Assembly (NCBI GenBank): GCA_945883565.1
Contig: CAMCXO010000003.1
Coordinates: 107,566-171,565 of the forward strand
DNA from: Chryseobacterium gleum
Lineage (GTDB): Bacteria > Bacteroidota > Bacteroidia > Flavobacteriales > Schleiferiaceae
Direction: 5' to 3'
Length of the DNA stretch: 64,000 bases
Positions 35,719 to 44,631 of this stretch are shown in pieces. Under the pieces are notes generated by a model, which ran no database searches, was not told where the DNA came from, and was given only the letters and a program-made list of their open reading frames with translations. Position 1 is the first letter of the stretch. Every line of letters begins with the position of its first letter. Made by a program: the position numbers and the translations under genes.

Positions 35719-36666
35719 TCAAAATGGCAAGTTGCTTAACTCGACATTGCCACCGCATAGTATTAACAATACTTTTTTGCCTTTAAAATAGTCTCGATTT
35801 TCGAGTAGCGCCGCAAATGATACGGCCGCCGATGGTTCAACTGCCTGCTTCAAATAGGTATAAATGTGCCTCAGGGCCAATACTATGGTGTTTTCTTCGG
35901 CCGTGTAAATCCCTTTAGCCAATTGATGAATGATAGGGAAATTTCGCTCGCCTAAAACCGTTCTCAAGCCATCGGCAATTGTAAACCCATGATTTTGAGT
36001 TTGACGCTCACCACAGTTTAAACTGCGCCATGCATCGTTCACGGCTTGGGGCTCTGCTCCCCACATTTCAATTTTTGATTGGGCAAAAACGTTGGCCAAC
36101 AAACTCCCGGAAAACAACCCTCCCCCCCCAACAGGTATCAATGCAGCGTCCAAATCCGGCAATTGATGAAGACACTCTTGCATCATAGTCGATTGCCCGC
36201 AAATAACATGGTAATCATTATAAGGTGGAATAAAATACAAGCCCAAATCGTGCTTCAATTGGTTGCATTTGCTTTCTCTTGCTTCAAGCGTTGATTCGCA
36301 GAAATGGATGCTTGCCCCATAAGCAGCAACGGCTTGCTTTTTTACCAATGGCGCATTTTCGGGCATTACCACATGGGCCTGTACCCCACTTTTAAGTGCG
36401 GCCCAGGCCAGAGCTTGACCATGATTGCCTGAAGAGTGGGTTACTACACCTCGAGCAGCCAAACTGCCCGCTTTGTGCAAAGCAAATAGTGCTCCCCTTG
36501 CTTTGAAAGAGCCCGTTTTTTGTAGGTGCTCGGCTTTAAAATAAAGCTCGGCCTCCAGCATCTGATTCAAAAACCCAGAGGAGAAAATTGGGGTTTCATG
36601 TACTTTGCCTTTTAAATAAGCTGAAGCCTCCAATATGTCTTTTTCAGTTGGAAAATCAGTGCTCAT
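35719..36666 (-). CDS. Threonine/serine dehydratase-like PLP enzyme
   Basis: 315 residues from ATG 36666 (an ATG two codons earlier is as likely; longer starts run into the upstream gene). Fold-type II PLP enzyme: Lys in LQKTGSFKARGALFAL, the Asn loop SSGNHGQALAWAA, and the phosphate-binding tetraglycine PVGGGGLFSG. The C-terminal ACT regulatory domain of biosynthetic threonine deaminase is absent, so it is probably a catabolic threonine dehydratase or serine racemase-like enzyme. It overlaps the 3' end of the nuclease gene by about 11 bases, so both are co-transcribed. Confidence 0.85.
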   Translation of the reverse strand: MSTDFPTEKDILEASAYLKGKVHETPIFSSGFLNQMLEAELYFKAEHLQKTGSFKARGALFALHKAGSLAARGVVTHSSGNHGQALAWAALKSGVQAHVVMPENAPLVKKQAVAAYGASIHFCESTLEARESKCNQLKHDLGLYFIPPYNDYHVICGQSTMMQECLHQLPDLDAALIPVGGGGLFSGSLLANVFAQSKIEMWGAEPQAVNDAWRSLNCGERQTQNHGFTIADGLRTVLGERNFPIIHQLAKGIYTAEENTIVLALRHIYTYLKQAVEPSAAVSFAALLENRDYFKGKKVLLILCGGNVELSNLPF

Positions 36667-39391
36667 GGCCATCGTTTTCGGTTTCATCCGCAATTGAAGA
36701 TCCAAATTGATTTAAATCAAATGGTACATCTGCATTCATCATGTTTTCAAGTTTGCTTTCCAAACTATAGGCAAACATGGTCAAAGTTTCTTCGTCTATT
36801 TCAAGTGTTCTGCCCATGCCCTGCGGCAAATTCAATTCTAAATAAACCGGCCCATCTTTCCATTTGGAGGTACTCATAATGGCTGCCTTTAAAGGCATTA
36901 CCGATAAACTTTTGTGGGCCATATAACAATAGGTCATCAATTGAAAAGTCTGCTTATACCTCGGATCAAAAAAAAGCTCCATTTCTTTTACTTTTAGTTT
37001 AGGGGCATCTACCAGACCGGTTTTGTAATCTACTACCCTAACTAGCCCCCCCTGTTTGTCCAGCCTATCGAGCTTGCCTCTTAAAGCAAATCTTCCTAGA
37101 GGAGCACGCACTTCTTGTTCAATCATGAGGAGTTCTACCTCCTCATTCTTCTTTAATTCCTCAATTTCTTGCCTTAACAACAAATCCAACTTATGAATTA
37201 AACCATCGTAAGCCAATCGGGAAGCACCACTCAACCGATTGGGCTCAATATCTATATCACGGCAAACTTTTTGAATGGTTTTTTCAACTTTTTGGCGACA
37301 ATCTTCTGCAAATTCCACATCTAATCTTTGTCCAAGTCGCTCTTCATAAAGCCTTTGCATGCTGTTGTGAAAAACCGTTCCAAGTATTCTCGGGTCATCA
37401 AACGATTGGGCTTCTTCACTGCGAAATCCAATCAAATATTGATAATACCAATTTTCAACATCTTCAAAATAAGCACTTAAAAATGTGGGACTAAACCCCC
37501 GTTCGGCCAATTGATTCAACCTTTGTAAAACAGCCGGTGTTTTGGGCAATCGGCTCATCCGGGTTTCCGGTAAGCCTTTCTTTAGGAAATGCCTTTCCCT
37601 CTTTATTTCAATCTTTTCTTTATAAAAAGGCCTCCACTCCAATTCTAATTGCCGTATAAAACGGCTCGCCTCACCCTTGCCCATGCCACTGTTGGCGGTA
37701 TGATAAAAAACATGGGCTTCTTTGGCACCGGCCAGCAGCCTTAATAAATGATAACCATACACACTGTCTTTTTCATGATGACCGGGCAATCGGTACTGAT
37801 TCCGTACTTCTTGTGGAAACAAACTCAGCGCAGGACGTCCTTTTGGAATTACCCCCTCATTTACAGAAGTCACAATTAAGTAATCGAATTGCAATGCCCT
37901 TGATTCGAGTAGGCCCATAATTTGAAAACCGGCCAAAGGCTCTCCTTTAAAATCAATGCGTGCATCTTGCATATAGTCCAAAAACAAACGGCTTAAACTA
38001 CTGTTGATTAAAGCAATGCGTTCGTTTAATTGCAAAAGCTTGGTCATTCTCAATTGGGCTTCGGCAAAAGCAGCCTTGTACAATTCGCTATCTGAGTGCT
38101 CATATAAAAAGGCACAAATACAGCGAGCCGCTTCAAGCCAATCCCTTGAATTGCCGCTCTGATTTAACCAATTTACCCAGTTTCCCCCTAATGATTGAAT
38201 CATTTCTGGATAAATTCGAGCATACTTCGGCAACAGAAAGGCTTTAGGAAAACCTTTCCAAACCCCTTCTAATTGCCTTAAAAAGTTCTCAATAGCCGCT
38301 CTTGGATAATAGCCTTGAGGGGCGTAAACGGCTAAATCCAAATACTTTCCAATTAATCCTATGGCGTCAAGCTTTAACATAGAAAAGCCCATGGTAACAT
38401 TGGCTTGTTGTAACGCTGGCGGAAGGGTATTTAAAACCGGCAACAGTAAATCTTCATCGGCCAAAACCCAAGCCGATCTTTCTAAAACGGAAGGGCCGTA
38501 TTCGTTTATCCAGTTCTGCAAAAGGCTTTGGGCAGCAAAGCATTGAGCCAAAGGATTCTCAAGTTCGTGAATGGTCCAAAGCTGTTTACTATGACTCTGT
38601 TCAGGGTATATCAAACCCTGTTTGCCAAATTGAATCAAATGTTGGCGAACATGAAGCCCTGCTTCTTGTCCTTCTAAAGCAAGGATTTCCGGTAGCTCCC
38701 ATCTCCATTCCAATACTTTTGAATTGAATAAGAATTGAGAAATTTTATGTTCTGCCGGATTTAACGCATTCAATCCTGCCGCTAACCAACGCTTTATTCC
38801 ATTTCTCTTTTTAAAAATCTCTAAATTCTCTTCCATTTTCTCTGCCGCCATGCGATAAGCGAAACCCTGAGGGCAAAGCCGGTTCTGCCTGCACCTTTCG
38901 TGAAAATGTTCAACCACCTGGTGCAATCCCTCCCAAAAAGCCAAATAACGCTTCACCATAGCGCTGCGCTCATCTTCCTTCTCAATTCCCCAAGCTTCAA
39001 GACGCCTCAAGTCATGTAAAAAATCGAAAAGAGAATCCAATGGCGCTAAATATCTATCGGCTTCGTTTAAATCCGTAAGCAACATTTGCCCCCATTTTAA
39101 ATACTTCTCGAACGACTCGTACTTCGAATGCTTCGTTCGATAAGACTCGTACAGCCAAATCAATTGTTCTGAAGCAGGTAATGGCCTAAATCCGCTTAAC
39201 CCAAATGCCAAATCATCGCTTGTAAGCAACAAAGGCATTAAGCGGGCACTGTGGCTATGGGTCTGCAACTCACGCCTTAAAAAAACTGCCGCACGCCGGC
39301 TGGGCAGCCAAACAGCCACTTCCGACCATTTTTCAGGGGCAAGGGCTTCGAAATACGCAACCAAATTGTCTATTAATCTACCCGAATTCAT
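36656..39391 (-). CDS. PD-(D/E)XK nuclease-family protein, AddB/RecB-like
   Basis: 911 residues. The N-terminal part is helicase-like without a Walker A motif (VWLPSRRAAVFLRREL in its place), with central YLIVTSVNEGVIPKGRPALS, typical of inactive UvrD-type AddB domains. The last 280 residues form a RecB-type nuclease: GTVFHNSMQRLYEERLG, LRGKLDRLDKQGGLVRVVDY and then KTG (D-x(n)-DYK motif). It probably works in double-strand-break end processing; no AddA partner is adjacent. It overlaps the dehydratase gene at its 3' end, an association without obvious biochemical link. Confidence 0.8.
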   Translation of the reverse strand: MNSGRLIDNLVAYFEALAPEKWSEVAVWLPSRRAAVFLRRELQTHSHSARLMPLLLTSDDLAFGLSGFRPLPASEQLIWLYESYRTKHSKYESFEKYLKWGQMLLTDLNEADRYLAPLDSLFDFLHDLRRLEAWGIEKEDERSAMVKRYLAFWEGLHQVVEHFHERCRQNRLCPQGFAYRMAAEKMEENLEIFKKRNGIKRWLAAGLNALNPAEHKISQFLFNSKVLEWRWELPEILALEGQEAGLHVRQHLIQFGKQGLIYPEQSHSKQLWTIHELENPLAQCFAAQSLLQNWINEYGPSVLERSAWVLADEDLLLPVLNTLPPALQQANVTMGFSMLKLDAIGLIGKYLDLAVYAPQGYYPRAAIENFLRQLEGVWKGFPKAFLLPKYARIYPEMIQSLGGNWVNWLNQSGNSRDWLEAARCICAFLYEHSDSELYKAAFAEAQLRMTKLLQLNERIALINSSLSRLFLDYMQDARIDFKGEPLAGFQIMGLLESRALQFDYLIVTSVNEGVIPKGRPALSLFPQEVRNQYRLPGHHEKDSVYGYHLLRLLAGAKEAHVFYHTANSGMGKGEASRFIRQLELEWRPFYKEKIEIKRERHFLKKGLPETRMSRLPKTPAVLQRLNQLAERGFSPTFLSAYFEDVENWYYQYLIGFRSEEAQSFDDPRILGTVFHNSMQRLYEERLGQRLDVEFAEDCRQKVEKTIQKVCRDIDIEPNRLSGASRLAYDGLIHKLDLLLRQEIEELKKNEEVELLMIEQEVRAPLGRFALRGKLDRLDKQGGLVRVVDYKTGLVDAPKLKVKEMELFFDPRYKQTFQLMTYCYMAHKSLSVMPLKAAIMSTSKWKDGPVYLELNLPQGMGRTLEIDEETLTMFAYSLESKLENMMNADVPFDLNQFGSSIADETENDGHEH

Positions 39392-39481
39392 GGCCTCAAG
39401 CTAACCAAAGCATGCGTGAATGCCAAACCAAGCTCCCGGAATAGTGAAATTTTTAAGCCTCATTTTCAAACACATAAGAAT

Positions 39482-39489
39482 TATTTTTG
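39482..39489 (+). promoter_or_regulatory. -7 promoter element of the ECF sigma operon
   Basis: TATTTTTG, an exact TAnnTTTG, 57 bases before the sigma factor ATG. It implies a leader of about 50 bases. The -33 region is T-rich but lacks TTG. Confidence 0.4.
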
Positions 39490-39546
39490 CAGCCTAGGCA
39501 GCGTTTGCATCCTGAGTGGTGTATACCTCATTGAAGACACTCCTGT

Positions 39547-40128
39547 ATGAAACTCTTTCGGTTAAATGTTCAAAAAGAATCGCTAATCCGCCGCTGCATA
39601 GAGGGCGATCGCAAAGCGCAACAGCAGCTTTTTGAGCAATACGCACCGATTATCATGACCATTTGCAAACGCTATCTCAAACAAAATGAAGAGGCCGAAG
39701 AAATTCTACAAAATGTATTCATCAAGGCTTTTTCAAACTTGAGTTCAGTTAATGAAGATGGGAATTTCGAAGCCTGGTTAAAGAAAATCGCCGTAAACGA
39801 ATCGCTCAATCAACTGAGATACAAGCGCAATGTTTTTGTAGAAATTGAAGACGAAACCGACGACTATCAAGCCGCAGTTGGCACACCATATGGCGACCCT
39901 TACGAAGCCGAAGCTTTAATGAAAATGGTAGAAAGCCTGCCTATTGGCTACCGAACGGTTTTCAACCTCGCAGCAATCGAAGGCTATAGCCACAACGAAA
40001 TAGCCGATATGCTCGGAATTAGCGATAGTACTTCTCGAAGTCAATTAACAAAAGCCCGCCAAATTCTTCAAAAGCAAATTACCCAATCACAATATTTAAC
40101 CAGCCATGGAAAAGCATCCAATCGATAA
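39547..40128 (+). CDS. ECF-type RNA polymerase sigma factor
   Basis: 193 residues. Region 2 spans residues 15-80 (QQQLFEQYAPIIMTICKRYL, EEAEEILQNVFIKAFSNLSS, FEAWLKKIAVNESLNQLR) and region 4 spans residues 125-180 (LPIGYRTVFNLAAIEGYSHN, then EIADMLGISDSTSRSQLTKA), the helix-turn-helix that reads the -35 site. This is an extracytoplasmic-function factor. It overlaps the next gene, a single-pass membrane protein, by 23 bases, the usual sigma/anti-sigma layout, and heads a four-gene operon ending in a barrel protein. Confidence 0.93.
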   Translation: MKLFRLNVQKESLIRRCIEGDRKAQQQLFEQYAPIIMTICKRYLKQNEEAEEILQNVFIKAFSNLSSVNEDGNFEAWLKKIAVNESLNQLRYKRNVFVEIEDETDDYQAAVGTPYGDPYEAEALMKMVESLPIGYRTVFNLAAIEGYSHNEIADMLGISDSTSRSQLTKARQILQKQITQSQYLTSHGKASNR

Positions 40129-40870
40129 GCTTTTTAGCGACAAGCTGGAAGGTCACAAATCTGAACTTCCCGCTCAAATGTGGGCCAAAATTGCAAGCCA
40201 ATTAGAGCCTGAAAAAGAAGTGAAATCGCTTAAGATTTGGCAAATAGCAGCCAGCTTGGCTGCTTTAATAAGCCTTTCAATCATTTGGTGGTTCAACGCC
40301 AATAACCTGCATTCCAATCAGCCCATTGTGGTTGAGCCAAGCCCGGTCGAGGTTCCTCATACCATCAAAAAGGAAACTTCAATTCTTCAAGAAGAAAACA
40401 TACCCGAAACTTCTCCAAACCAATTCTTAACACAAGAAGAATCATCGCCAGAAGCTGTAAATCACATAGCATCCATTCAATCTCGGAAATCCCTACAAAA
40501 ACCGATTCCTTCTAACCATTCAGAAATGGAAAAAAGCATTTTAACTCAAGAAACACTTACCCAAGAATTGCCCGGGGCAATAGCCCATGTTGGAGAACTA
40601 GAAAACCAAAGTATTGAACAACTATATTTTAAAATTGAACTTCCCGATGCCGAAACGGCCTTAATGCCCCTTCATTTGCCAGAACCCCGTTACGAAAAAC
40701 AACTGGTGCAAGTAGCAGGCGAAAACCTCAAAAGGCTAATTTCAGGCGATAGTTTGTTACCCCTGCCCGATGCTAAACTAAATACTGCCTATTTAAACAA
40801 CGCCTGGAGCGCCCTCAAAAGCCGTGGTCGTGAGGTATGGGCCAAAACAGAATCTTTTAACCTAAAATAA
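40106..40870 (+). CDS. Putative anti-sigma factor, single-pass membrane protein
   Basis: 254 residues. The first 40 residues are soluble and charged (DKLFSDKLEGHKSELPAQMW), then one membrane helix at about residues 47-65 (IAASLAALISLSIIWWF), then a long Pro/Glu/Ser/Gln-rich periplasmic part. The 23-base overlap with the sigma gene and this topology suggest the N-terminus binds the sigma factor; no zinc-binding ZAS motif (HxxxCxxC) is visible, so a noncanonical anti-sigma. The C-terminus (LNNAWSALKSRGREVWAKTE) is conserved-looking and amphipathic. Confidence 0.65.
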   Translation: MEKHPIDKLFSDKLEGHKSELPAQMWAKIASQLEPEKEVKSLKIWQIAASLAALISLSIIWWFNANNLHSNQPIVVEPSPVEVPHTIKKETSILQEENIPETSPNQFLTQEESSPEAVNHIASIQSRKSLQKPIPSNHSEMEKSILTQETLTQELPGAIAHVGELENQSIEQLYFKIELPDAETALMPLHLPEPRYEKQLVQVAGENLKRLISGDSLLPLPDAKLNTAYLNNAWSALKSRGREVWAKTESFNLK

Positions 40871-40881
40871 ACCCTCCAAAC

Positions 40882-41184
40882 ATGAAAAAGCCTCTTTTTA
40901 CCGCCATTATCCTGATGGCGGCCGGTGGAACTTTGTTCGCTCAAGACAGCCAACAACAAGTTGAATTCGATCAAGTACCAAACACAATGCCCGGAAAATG
41001 GCAAGTATGGGATTTGAGCAATGTTAACGAACCTGTTCTTAAAAGCGATTGGGAACACCAATGGAATACCGACGCAAGTGCCTTAGATACCATGAGCACA
41101 GACGCAGAGAAACTTGAACTTTTACGCGTTAACCTCATTATTCGCGAAGAAGAGATGAGCGAAAAGAAACGGTCGAATCTCTAA
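40882..41184 (+). CDS. Small secreted hypothetical protein
   Basis: 100 residues with a signal peptide ending near GTLFAQ. The mature part is short, acidic and Gln-rich, with a C-terminal helix (LELLRVNLIIREEEMSEKKR). No domain recognised. It lies 11 bases after the anti-sigma-like gene and 26 bases before the barrel gene, inside the sigma operon, so it is probably an envelope accessory of the same response. Confidence 0.5.
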   Translation: MKKPLFTAIILMAAGGTLFAQDSQQQVEFDQVPNTMPGKWQVWDLSNVNEPVLKSDWEHQWNTDASALDTMSTDAEKLELLRVNLIIREEEMSEKKRSNL

Positions 41185-41210
41185 ATAACCCCAATTCCAA
41201 ACCAAACCAT

Positions 41211-42413
41211 ATGAAGAATATTGCTTTACTCGGCCTCTTAATTCTGCCATTCGCTACATGGGGCCAGCGCGATACGGTGAAAGTCAACATCAATGGCACC
41301 AAAGTAGAAATGCAGGCCAACGAAAAAAACATAGATGTTTTGGTTGATGTCATCCAAGAGGCCGTTCGCGAATCGCAAGCCGTAATTGCCGAACAAAATC
41401 AAAAGATTGCCGAAATCAATAAAAACCTTCAAGACGGCAACATAAATGAAGAAGAAGCTAAACGCTTGCGCAAAAAAATTGTTGACGATGCCGCCAAAAG
41501 CATGCGTCAAATAGAAGAACGTATGCAGCAGGCTGGTGAAGCGGTTGGAAAACGTGCCGAAATGTTAAGCGACTCTATTGTTGAACACATTGCCATTGAA
41601 GTTGAAATCGATGAACCCGATGGAGATTGGGCCAAAAAATGGGAAGAAGAAGCCCGCTCATTCGATTCTAGCCGAACCGGCAACCGTCCATCATGGCGCG
41701 ATTTGGCCGAAAAAATAGACGAAGACGATGATGATGATGATGATGATTTCAATTTGGAGCTTCCAAAAAAGAAAACGTCCAGTAAACGCAGCCACTTCGT
41801 TTTCGATATCAGCGCCGGCTGGAATGTACTAGTACAACCCGAATTTCAACTTACAGAGGGCAATGCCACCCTAAACAATTGGCGCTCGGGCACCTGGAAT
41901 TTTGGATTTATGGGTCAAACCCGAATGTTTGGCCAAAGCAGCAAAATGCACTTTAAATACGGTATGAATTTCAGCTTTAACAGCTGGCGTTTACAAGGAA
42001 GCAATGCCCTCGAAAAAGACCCTATTAGCGGCGATGTGGTTTTTACACAAGGTGGATTTAACAATCTTCAGCGCTCTTCTTTTTACAACAGCTTTCTCAA
42101 TCTACCGGTTTCGTTTCAGTTTGATTTCAGCAAAAATGGCATACACGATGGTTTCGCACTTGGAATTGGTGGATACGGAGGGGTTCGGATGCATGGGGCC
42201 CGTGAACTGTTGTACAGCGATGTAGACAACCAAGACATCAAAGAACGTTCCTACAACACCTGGCATATGAACCGTTGGAGATATGGCCTTATGAGTCAAT
42301 TGGGCTATGGCAACTTCCGACTTACGGCCGAATACGACCTCAACACCATGTTTAAAGAAGACCGCGGTCCAGAAATGAACAACTTCTTGCTAACACTCGG
42401 TCTGGTTTTTTAA
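41211..42413 (+). CDS. Outer-membrane beta-barrel protein with periplasmic coiled coil
   Basis: 400 residues with a signal peptide ending near ATWGQ. Residues about 30-130 form a long helix or coiled coil with high Glu/Lys/Ala content (AVIAEQNQKIAEINKNLQDG). A run of seven Asp (DEDDDDDDD, residues about 172-180, encoded by a GAT repeat) follows as a linker. Residues 195-400 are barrel strands, and the last residue is Phe (LTLGLVF). This periplasmic-domain plus barrel layout is frequent at the end of ECF operons in Bacteroidota. A strong terminator follows 30 bases later. Confidence 0.7.
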   Translation: MKNIALLGLLILPFATWGQRDTVKVNINGTKVEMQANEKNIDVLVDVIQEAVRESQAVIAEQNQKIAEINKNLQDGNINEEEAKRLRKKIVDDAAKSMRQIEERMQQAGEAVGKRAEMLSDSIVEHIAIEVEIDEPDGDWAKKWEEEARSFDSSRTGNRPSWRDLAEKIDEDDDDDDDDFNLELPKKKTSSKRSHFVFDISAGWNVLVQPEFQLTEGNATLNNWRSGTWNFGFMGQTRMFGQSSKMHFKYGMNFSFNSWRLQGSNALEKDPISGDVVFTQGGFNNLQRSSFYNSFLNLPVSFQFDFSKNGIHDGFALGIGGYGGVRMHGARELLYSDVDNQDIKERSYNTWHMNRWRYGLMSQLGYGNFRLTAEYDLNTMFKEDRGPEMNNFLLTLGLVF

Positions 42414-42442
42414 AAGGTTAAACATAAAAAATCCAAGACTGG

Positions 42443-42473
42443 AACCGTTCCGAGTAATTGGAACGGTTTTTTT
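42443..42473 (+). terminator. Rho-independent terminator of the sigma-factor operon
   Basis: AACCGTTCC / GGAACGGTT, a perfect 9-bp stem with an 8-base loop, followed by a T run (42467-42473). It lies 30 bases after the barrel gene stop. Confidence 0.85.
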
Positions 42474-42477
42474 ATTC

Positions 42478-42508
42478 AAAAAAAAACTGCCCTCTAAAAG
42501 AGGGCAGT
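42478..42508 (-). terminator. Rho-independent terminator of pckA
   Basis: On the minus strand, ACTGCCCTCT / AGAGGGCAGT forms a 10-bp stem with a 3-base loop, followed by a run of nine T (42486-42478). It lies just after the pckA stop and is back to back with the plus-strand terminator. Confidence 0.88.
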
Positions 42509-42534
42509 TCCTATTAAAACTAAAATTAAAAACG

Positions 42535-44151
42535 TTAATCCTCAGACCCAACCAATGGCGCACCGCTCAATATTTCGTTTGAGCAACCGTCTGCAAACTG
42601 CTTGAAATTTTTGTGGAAGCGTTTAGCCAAATCCATGGCGGTATGGTCGTATGCCGCTTGATCGGCCCAGGTTTGACGTGGATTTAAAATTTCAGCCGGA
42701 ACGTTGGGACAAGTACTTGGCATATTTAAACCAAAAACAGGATGCTGGCTATACGCTACTTGATCCAAATCACCTTCCAAAGCCGCTGTAATCATGGCAC
42801 GGGTATAACGCAACTTTATGCGTTCCCCTACACCAAAGGAGCCTCCAGACCAACCGGTATTCACCAACCATACATTTACTCCCGCGCTTTGCATTTTACT
42901 GCCCAGCATTTCGGCGTATTTAGATGGATGCAAAGGCATAAAGGCTTTGCCAAAACAAGCCGAAAAAGAGGGTTGAGGCTCGGTTACACCCATTTCGGTA
43001 CCTGCCACTTTAGCGGTATATCCCGAAATAAAATGGTACATCGCCTGACCTGGTGTTAACTTGCTAATTGGAGGCAATACACCGAAGGCATCGGCTGTTA
43101 AAAAGAATATATTTTTTGGATTACGTCCAATAGATGGCACCGCAATGTTGTCGATGTTGTAAAGCGGATAACTTACCCTTGTGTTCTCGGTAATAGAACT
43201 GTCGTGGTAATCCACCTCGTTGGTTCCGGCTTTGAATACCACGTTTTCTAAAATGGCACCCGGACGTATAGCGCGGAAAATGTCCGGCTCTTTTTCTTCG
43301 CTTAGATCTATAACCTTGGCGTAGCAACCTCCTTCAAAATTGAAAATGGTGTTTTCATCACTCCAGCCATGCTCATCATCGCCTATTAGGGCGCGGTTAG
43401 GGTCGGCTGATAAGGTGGTTTTACCGGTTCCAGATAAACCAAAAAACACAGCCGTATCGCCATTCTTGCCCAAATTGGCCGAGCAGTGCATGCTCAACGT
43501 ATTGCGCAATTGTGGTAAAACGAAATTAAGGGCCGAAAACACCCCCTTTTTAATCTCACCGGTATATGCCGATCCTCCTACCAAAATCATTTGGCGGCCA
43601 AAGTTTAAAATAGAAAAATTATGCTGGCGGGTACCATCTAAAGCTGGATTTGCATGAAAACCAGGGGCATTAATCACAATCCAATCGGGCTCAAAGTTGG
43701 CCAACTCTTCTTCAGAAGGCCTTAAAAACATATTGTAAACAAACTGATTGCTCCAAGGCAACTCGTTTATTACTCTAACCTTATATTGGTAATTCGGATC
43801 GGCACATGCAATGGCATCGCGAACATAAATCTCCTTGCCCGATAAGTATTCAGCCATCTTAACAGCCAGTCCATCAAACTTATCGCCGGGGAACTTCATA
43901 TTGATGTCGCCCCACCAAACTGAATCTTTGGTCAGTTCATCTTCAACAATAAAACGGTCTTTGGGCGAACGACCGGTAAATTCTCCGGTGCTTACCGCAA
44001 TGGCGCCTGTGTTGTTTACCACGGCCATGCCTTTTTCAACAGCAATTTCGGCCAAAGCTTCGGGGCTTAAATTCCAGTGCTCGTGGGCACCTTTTATGCC
44101 TAGCTTTTCTAAGTCAGCGCCTTGGGGCTTAATCCCTGCATGATTTGTCAT
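42535..44151 (-). CDS. pckA: Phosphoenolpyruvate carboxykinase (ATP)
   Basis: 538 residues. The ATP-type enzyme: STGEFTGRSPKDRFIV at the N-terminus, the kinase-1a P-loop FGLSGTGKTTLSADPNRALI (about residue 245), IGDDEHGWSDENTIFNFEGG kinase-2/metal site, and ENTRVSYPLYNIDNI. It converts oxaloacetate plus ATP to phosphoenolpyruvate, the first step of gluconeogenesis. The length is typical. An exact -7 box lies 41 bases upstream of the start, and a nine-C tract sits 5-13 bases before the ATG on the transcribed strand. Confidence 0.97.
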   Translation of the reverse strand: MTNHAGIKPQGADLEKLGIKGAHEHWNLSPEALAEIAVEKGMAVVNNTGAIAVSTGEFTGRSPKDRFIVEDELTKDSVWWGDINMKFPGDKFDGLAVKMAEYLSGKEIYVRDAIACADPNYQYKVRVINELPWSNQFVYNMFLRPSEEELANFEPDWIVINAPGFHANPALDGTRQHNFSILNFGRQMILVGGSAYTGEIKKGVFSALNFVLPQLRNTLSMHCSANLGKNGDTAVFFGLSGTGKTTLSADPNRALIGDDEHGWSDENTIFNFEGGCYAKVIDLSEEKEPDIFRAIRPGAILENVVFKAGTNEVDYHDSSITENTRVSYPLYNIDNIAVPSIGRNPKNIFFLTADAFGVLPPISKLTPGQAMYHFISGYTAKVAGTEMGVTEPQPSFSACFGKAFMPLHPSKYAEMLGSKMQSAGVNVWLVNTGWSGGSFGVGERIKLRYTRAMITAALEGDLDQVAYSQHPVFGLNMPSTCPNVPAEILNPRQTWADQAAYDHTAMDLAKRFHKNFKQFADGCSNEILSGAPLVGSED

Positions 44152-44155
44152 ATTC

Positions 44156-44164
44156 GGGGGGGGG
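44156..44164 (-). repeat. C9 homopolymer in the pckA leader
   Basis: Nine G on the plus strand (nine C in the pckA mRNA sense) between the predicted promoter and the start codon, 5 bases before the ATG. Long homopolymers are slippage-prone, and this one is at the ribosome-binding position. Confidence 0.9.
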
Positions 44165-44192
44165 TTTAGGTTTCAACTTAATTTGAAGGGCT

Positions 44193-44200
44193 CAAATGTA
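44193..44200 (-). promoter_or_regulatory. Predicted promoter of pckA
   Basis: TACATTTG on the minus strand, an exact TAnnTTTG. A TTCGG sequence lies 20 bases upstream of it and could serve as a weak -33 element (TTCGG in place of TTTGG). It implies a leader of about 35 bases. Confidence 0.5.
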
Positions 44201-44240
44201 GTAGATAATGAATTTGAGCCGAATGCAGAAAAGTCATGGT

Positions 44241-44627
44241 TTAATTAATACGCTCATTTTTTTTACGATCGCTAAACATAAGGCTTAACCACGCGCAAAT
44301 CAAAACAATACCACCCAAAGGAGTAACAGGCCAAAGCCATTTTAAAGGCCATACCAGCACCTGTCCGGCAATTAAAAGGTAAATAGAACCTGAAAACATG
44401 GCGATTCCGGCTACAAAAAGCCAAAAACTGCGCGCATGGCGATTCAGCAACGCCAACACCAGTAAAACGGGAATATGCAGCATATGATACCTCACCCCGG
44501 TTTCGAAGCTCTTAAGCTGATCCTGGGTCATTACCAGCTCAAAGGCATGTGCACCCAAAGCGCCAAGGGCTATGCCCAACGCCCCCAATAGGGCTGTAAG
44601 CCTTAAGGCTTTTTGTTGAAATTCCAT
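44241..44627 (-). CDS. DUF423 membrane protein
   Basis: 128 residues with four hydrophobic helices. DUF423 signatures: ALGALGAHAFE near residue 24, FETGVRYHMLHIPVLLVLAL, AGIAMFSGSIYLL and the VTPLGGIVLICAW segment. Small inner-membrane protein family of unknown function (YwdK/YgdD-like). It starts 4 bases after the ruvB stop, so it is the second gene of a ruvB-DUF423 operon. Confidence 0.88.
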   Translation of the reverse strand: MEFQQKALRLTALLGALGIALGALGAHAFELVMTQDQLKSFETGVRYHMLHIPVLLVLALLNRHARSFWLFVAGIAMFSGSIYLLIAGQVLVWPLKWLWPVTPLGGIVLICAWLSLMFSDRKKNERIN

Positions 44628-44631
44628 CTTG

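Noticed and set aside
36122..36129. C8 tract as a slippage or phase-variation site in the dehydratase gene
   Set aside because: It encodes the conserved tetraglycine phosphate-binding loop, so its composition is explained by the protein.
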